Positions 8,037-9,266 of a stretch of 9,266 bases of DNA are shown here, in pieces. The stretch is taken from contig PUPG01000029.1 in assembly GCA_003553005.1 (NCBI GenBank), positions 1 to 9,266 on the forward strand, in the 5' to 3' direction. A program made the position numbers and the translations under genes. A model generated the notes under the pieces. The model did no database searches. It was not told where the DNA came from and saw only the letters and a program-made list of their open reading frames with translations. Positions within the stretch are counted from its first letter, which is position 1, and each line of letters begins with the position of its first letter. This DNA comes from Bacteroidales bacterium. Lineage in GTDB: Bacteria > Bacteroidota > Bacteroidia > Bacteroidales > UBA7960.

Positions 8037-8786
8037 TCATTCGCCCTGGCGATTGACCTGGCCGCCGCCACGGATTTCCAGTCCGGATATGTCGGGGTTT
8101 CCGCCATAGGCAACCACGGCACCCTGACTAGCTACCCCGGATAGCGTATCGGTCACATAGATGTTGTTTACTGTTCCCGTTCTTGTGGTGATTTTACACA
8201 CACTGGCGCGTAACCCGGATGCATTCAGAAAGGAACCTGTGGAACTTTGGATGCGAAAATGGTCTACCTGGCCGTTGAGCGTCGTGTGTGCACCCGCACG
8301 CATGCGCAGATCGAGTTCCTGGTAATCCAAATCGAGGGTGCTTTTCACCCCTGCCTGGATCTCTTTTCTCAGCGAAACGCCCTGGATGGTTCCCTCGCTC
8401 TTGAGCACAATGCCGCGCGAGGCCTCAAGGTGTTCCAAATCGTTGATTACAAGGTGCACGGTAGGTTTATCCTGCTCGCTTACTGATTCCAAGAGGGATA
8501 CTTTTAAGGTGCCCTCAGCAATCCGTGTGTCGACCAATGCGGCGATGTTTTCATGCGCTTCGATCGTGAGTCGCGGTGTAGCGTCCTGGCTGATGATCAC
8601 CTGCATATTGTTCTGTAATTCAATTTTCTGGAACTCCTCGTCAAGGGCCCTTTCCACTTCGATACGCGTTCCCGTGCCGTGAATCACTTCACCTGAAAGG
8701 CCAAACCGGACCAATGTCACCAGGGATATCACGGCAAGAATCAATACAATGAAGGCAGTTAACAAAATTTTATTTACGGTTTTCAT
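8037..8786 (-). CDS. Membrane-anchored GIN-domain (DUF2807) envelope protein
   Basis: This 249-residue protein has a short basic N-terminus and one hydrophobic segment (about 7-28), which acts as an uncleaved anchor or signal sequence. A DUF2807/'head GIN' domain (about 45-240) follows. The family pattern is clear: FQKIELQNNMQVIISQDATP, then LTIEAHENIAALVDTRIAEGTLKVSL, then repeating short beta-strand motifs rich in G, S, T and V that fit a beta-helix, ending in GLEIRGGGQVN. These domains are widespread in Bacteroidota envelope proteins. The label 'putative auto-transporter adhesin' is historical, and no biochemical role is established to my knowledge. The protein should face outward from the inner membrane. 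Its ATG lies 2 bp after the GntR stop, without a Shine-Dalgarno, so translational coupling with the regulator is likely. The end of the gene converges on the TPR gene. Confidence 0.82.
   Translation of the reverse strand: MKTVNKILLTAFIVLILAVISLVTLVRFGLSGEVIHGTGTRIEVERALDEEFQKIELQNNMQVIISQDATPRLTIEAHENIAALVDTRIAEGTLKVSLLESVSEQDKPTVHLVINDLEHLEASRGIVLKSEGTIQGVSLRKEIQAGVKSTLDLDYQELDLRMRAGAHTTLNGQVDHFRIQSSTGSFLNASGLRASVCKITTRTGTVNNIYVTDTLSGVASQGAVVAYGGNPDISGLEIRGGGQVNRQGE
8749..8786. repeat. 38-bp imperfect palindrome covering the GIN-gene start
   Basis: The first 38 bases of the GIN-domain gene form an imperfect palindrome centred on AAAATTTT (8764-8771). Fourteen of 19 symmetric base pairs match, including ATGAA/TTCAT at both ends. 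As a result, both strands start with ATG and read nearly the same peptide: MKTVNKILLTAF on the real strand and MKAVNKILFTVF on the other. The symmetry stops at the start codon. It could be a dyad for a dimeric regulator, or chance. Confidence 0.5.
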
Positions 8787-8788
8787 GG

Positions 8789-9178
8789 TTAAGCGGATTT
8801 TGTGTTTTGGTTATTCTGGTCGTTTTGATATTCCCGGAAGTAACCTTCCAGGTCTGCGGGTTCCATATCAAGGACCTCCATGGTGTGAAAAACCTTTGGA
8901 AGTTCTTCATTTACAAAGTTTTGCTTCTTAAATTCCAGGGTTTTCCTGTAGCCGTCCCCGGCCACGAAGTAACCAATTCCCCGTTTATTGTAAATGATGC
9001 CCTGGTCCTGGAGGAAGGTATACGTGCGCAGGGCCGTGTTGGGGTTGACCTCCACCATCACGGCGGTTTCGCGGATGGAGGGTATCTTCTCCCCTTCCTG
9101 CCATTGGCGTTTGAGGATCCGCTCGCAGAGATAATCTGCGATTTGCAGATAGATGGCTTGTCGGTTGTTGAATTCCAT
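8789..9178 (-). CDS. GntR-family transcriptional regulator, short YtrA-like type
   Basis: This 129-residue one-component regulator carries a GntR winged helix-turn-helix in residues 1-70. It starts AIYLQIADYLCERI, has the diagnostic GEKIPSIRETA segment, a recognition helix in VNPNTALRTYTFLQDQGII, and the wing RGIGYFVA. Only about 60 residues follow, far too few for the FadR, HutC or MocR effector domains. This size is typical of the YtrA subfamily, whose short helical tail serves mainly for dimerisation. YtrA-type repressors commonly head operons with ABC transporters and respond to cell-envelope stress. Here the next gene, 2 bp downstream, is a GIN-domain envelope protein and no ABC gene follows. 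The product most likely represses its own operon. The tail is Asn/Gln-rich (NDQNNQNTKSA). The ATG at 9178 has a fair Shine-Dalgarno and fits the family N-terminus. Confidence 0.9.
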   Translation of the reverse strand: MEFNNRQAIYLQIADYLCERILKRQWQEGEKIPSIRETAVMVEVNPNTALRTYTFLQDQGIIYNKRGIGYFVAGDGYRKTLEFKKQNFVNEELPKVFHTMEVLDMEPADLEGYFREYQNDQNNQNTKSA

Positions 9179-9183
9179 GGTTA

Positions 9184-9191
9184 CACCTGCC
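9184..9191 (-). promoter_or_regulatory. Shine-Dalgarno-like site of the gntR-type gene
   Basis: GGCAGGTG on the minus strand ends 5 nt before the ATG at 9178. It is the best Shine-Dalgarno match in this window, where the other genes have A/T-rich leaders. Further upstream, TATCTTTT (9243-9236, minus) resembles a TAnnTTTG -7 element with one mismatch. No TTG lies at the expected distance before the window ends, so I do not call it a promoter. No clear operator dyad is visible in 9179-9266. Confidence 0.45.
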
Positions 9192-9266
9192 TTTCTTTTA
9201 AGCTATACCAGGTTGTGATTAAAAAGAATGGAACAAAAAGATAATAGAAAACAATGCGCGCCACGG

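Noticed and set aside
9228..9266. Possible divergent plus-strand gene start at the right edge (ATG at 9228, open to the end)
   Set aside because: Only 13 codons are visible, with no recognisable protein start, so it cannot be told from chance.
1..9266. Search by eye for insertion sequences, CRISPR arrays, tRNA/rRNA genes and toxin-antitoxin pairs
   Set aside because: No transposase, spaced repeat array, tRNA cloverleaf, rRNA segment or small paired toxin-antitoxin genes were seen.

Overview
The window looks like chromosomal housekeeping DNA from a member of the Bacteroidota. Several things point that way. ClpC and GyrA have Bacteroidota-type sequences. A gene order of clpC, divergent gyrA and then an exported TPR protein is one I recall from that phylum. 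A GIN-domain (DUF2807) envelope protein is present. Start codons are preceded by A/T-rich leaders with little or no Shine-Dalgarno sequence. One upstream region carries a TAnnTTTG-type -7 element. G+C is roughly half by eye, and I cannot name a genus.

Layout from left to right. Positions 1-954 (+) hold the C-terminal part of a long (VLCAD/ACAD9-like) acyl-CoA dehydrogenase cut by the window edge. A convergent spacer (955-1119) contains three inverted repeats, one of which is a good bidirectional terminator. Positions 1120-3753 (-) encode the AAA+ unfoldase ClpC. A divergent spacer of about 200 bp (3754-3957) separates it from gyrA (3958-6477, +), the DNA gyrase A subunit. A 134-bp spacer with a promoter-like element leads to a signal-peptide-bearing, acidic TPR protein (6612-7841, +). 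That gene ends at a strong terminator (7877-7915), which also faces the convergent operon on the other side. The right end is a tight two-gene minus-strand operon: a short YtrA-type GntR regulator (8789-9178), then 2 bp later a membrane-anchored GIN-domain protein (8037-8786).

Functionally, ClpC (protein quality control), GyrA (supercoiling) and the TPR protein are core genes. They share a neighbourhood rather than an obvious pathway. The acyl-CoA dehydrogenase belongs to fatty-acid beta-oxidation and is unrelated. The GntR/GIN pair is the most accessory-looking part: a one-component regulator is co-transcribed with an envelope protein, without the ABC transporter genes that usually accompany YtrA-type regulators. 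No mobile element, CRISPR array, tRNA or rRNA was found. I see no convincing wholly new system. The items most worth a second look are the GntR/GIN pair and the 38-bp imperfect palindrome at the GIN gene start.
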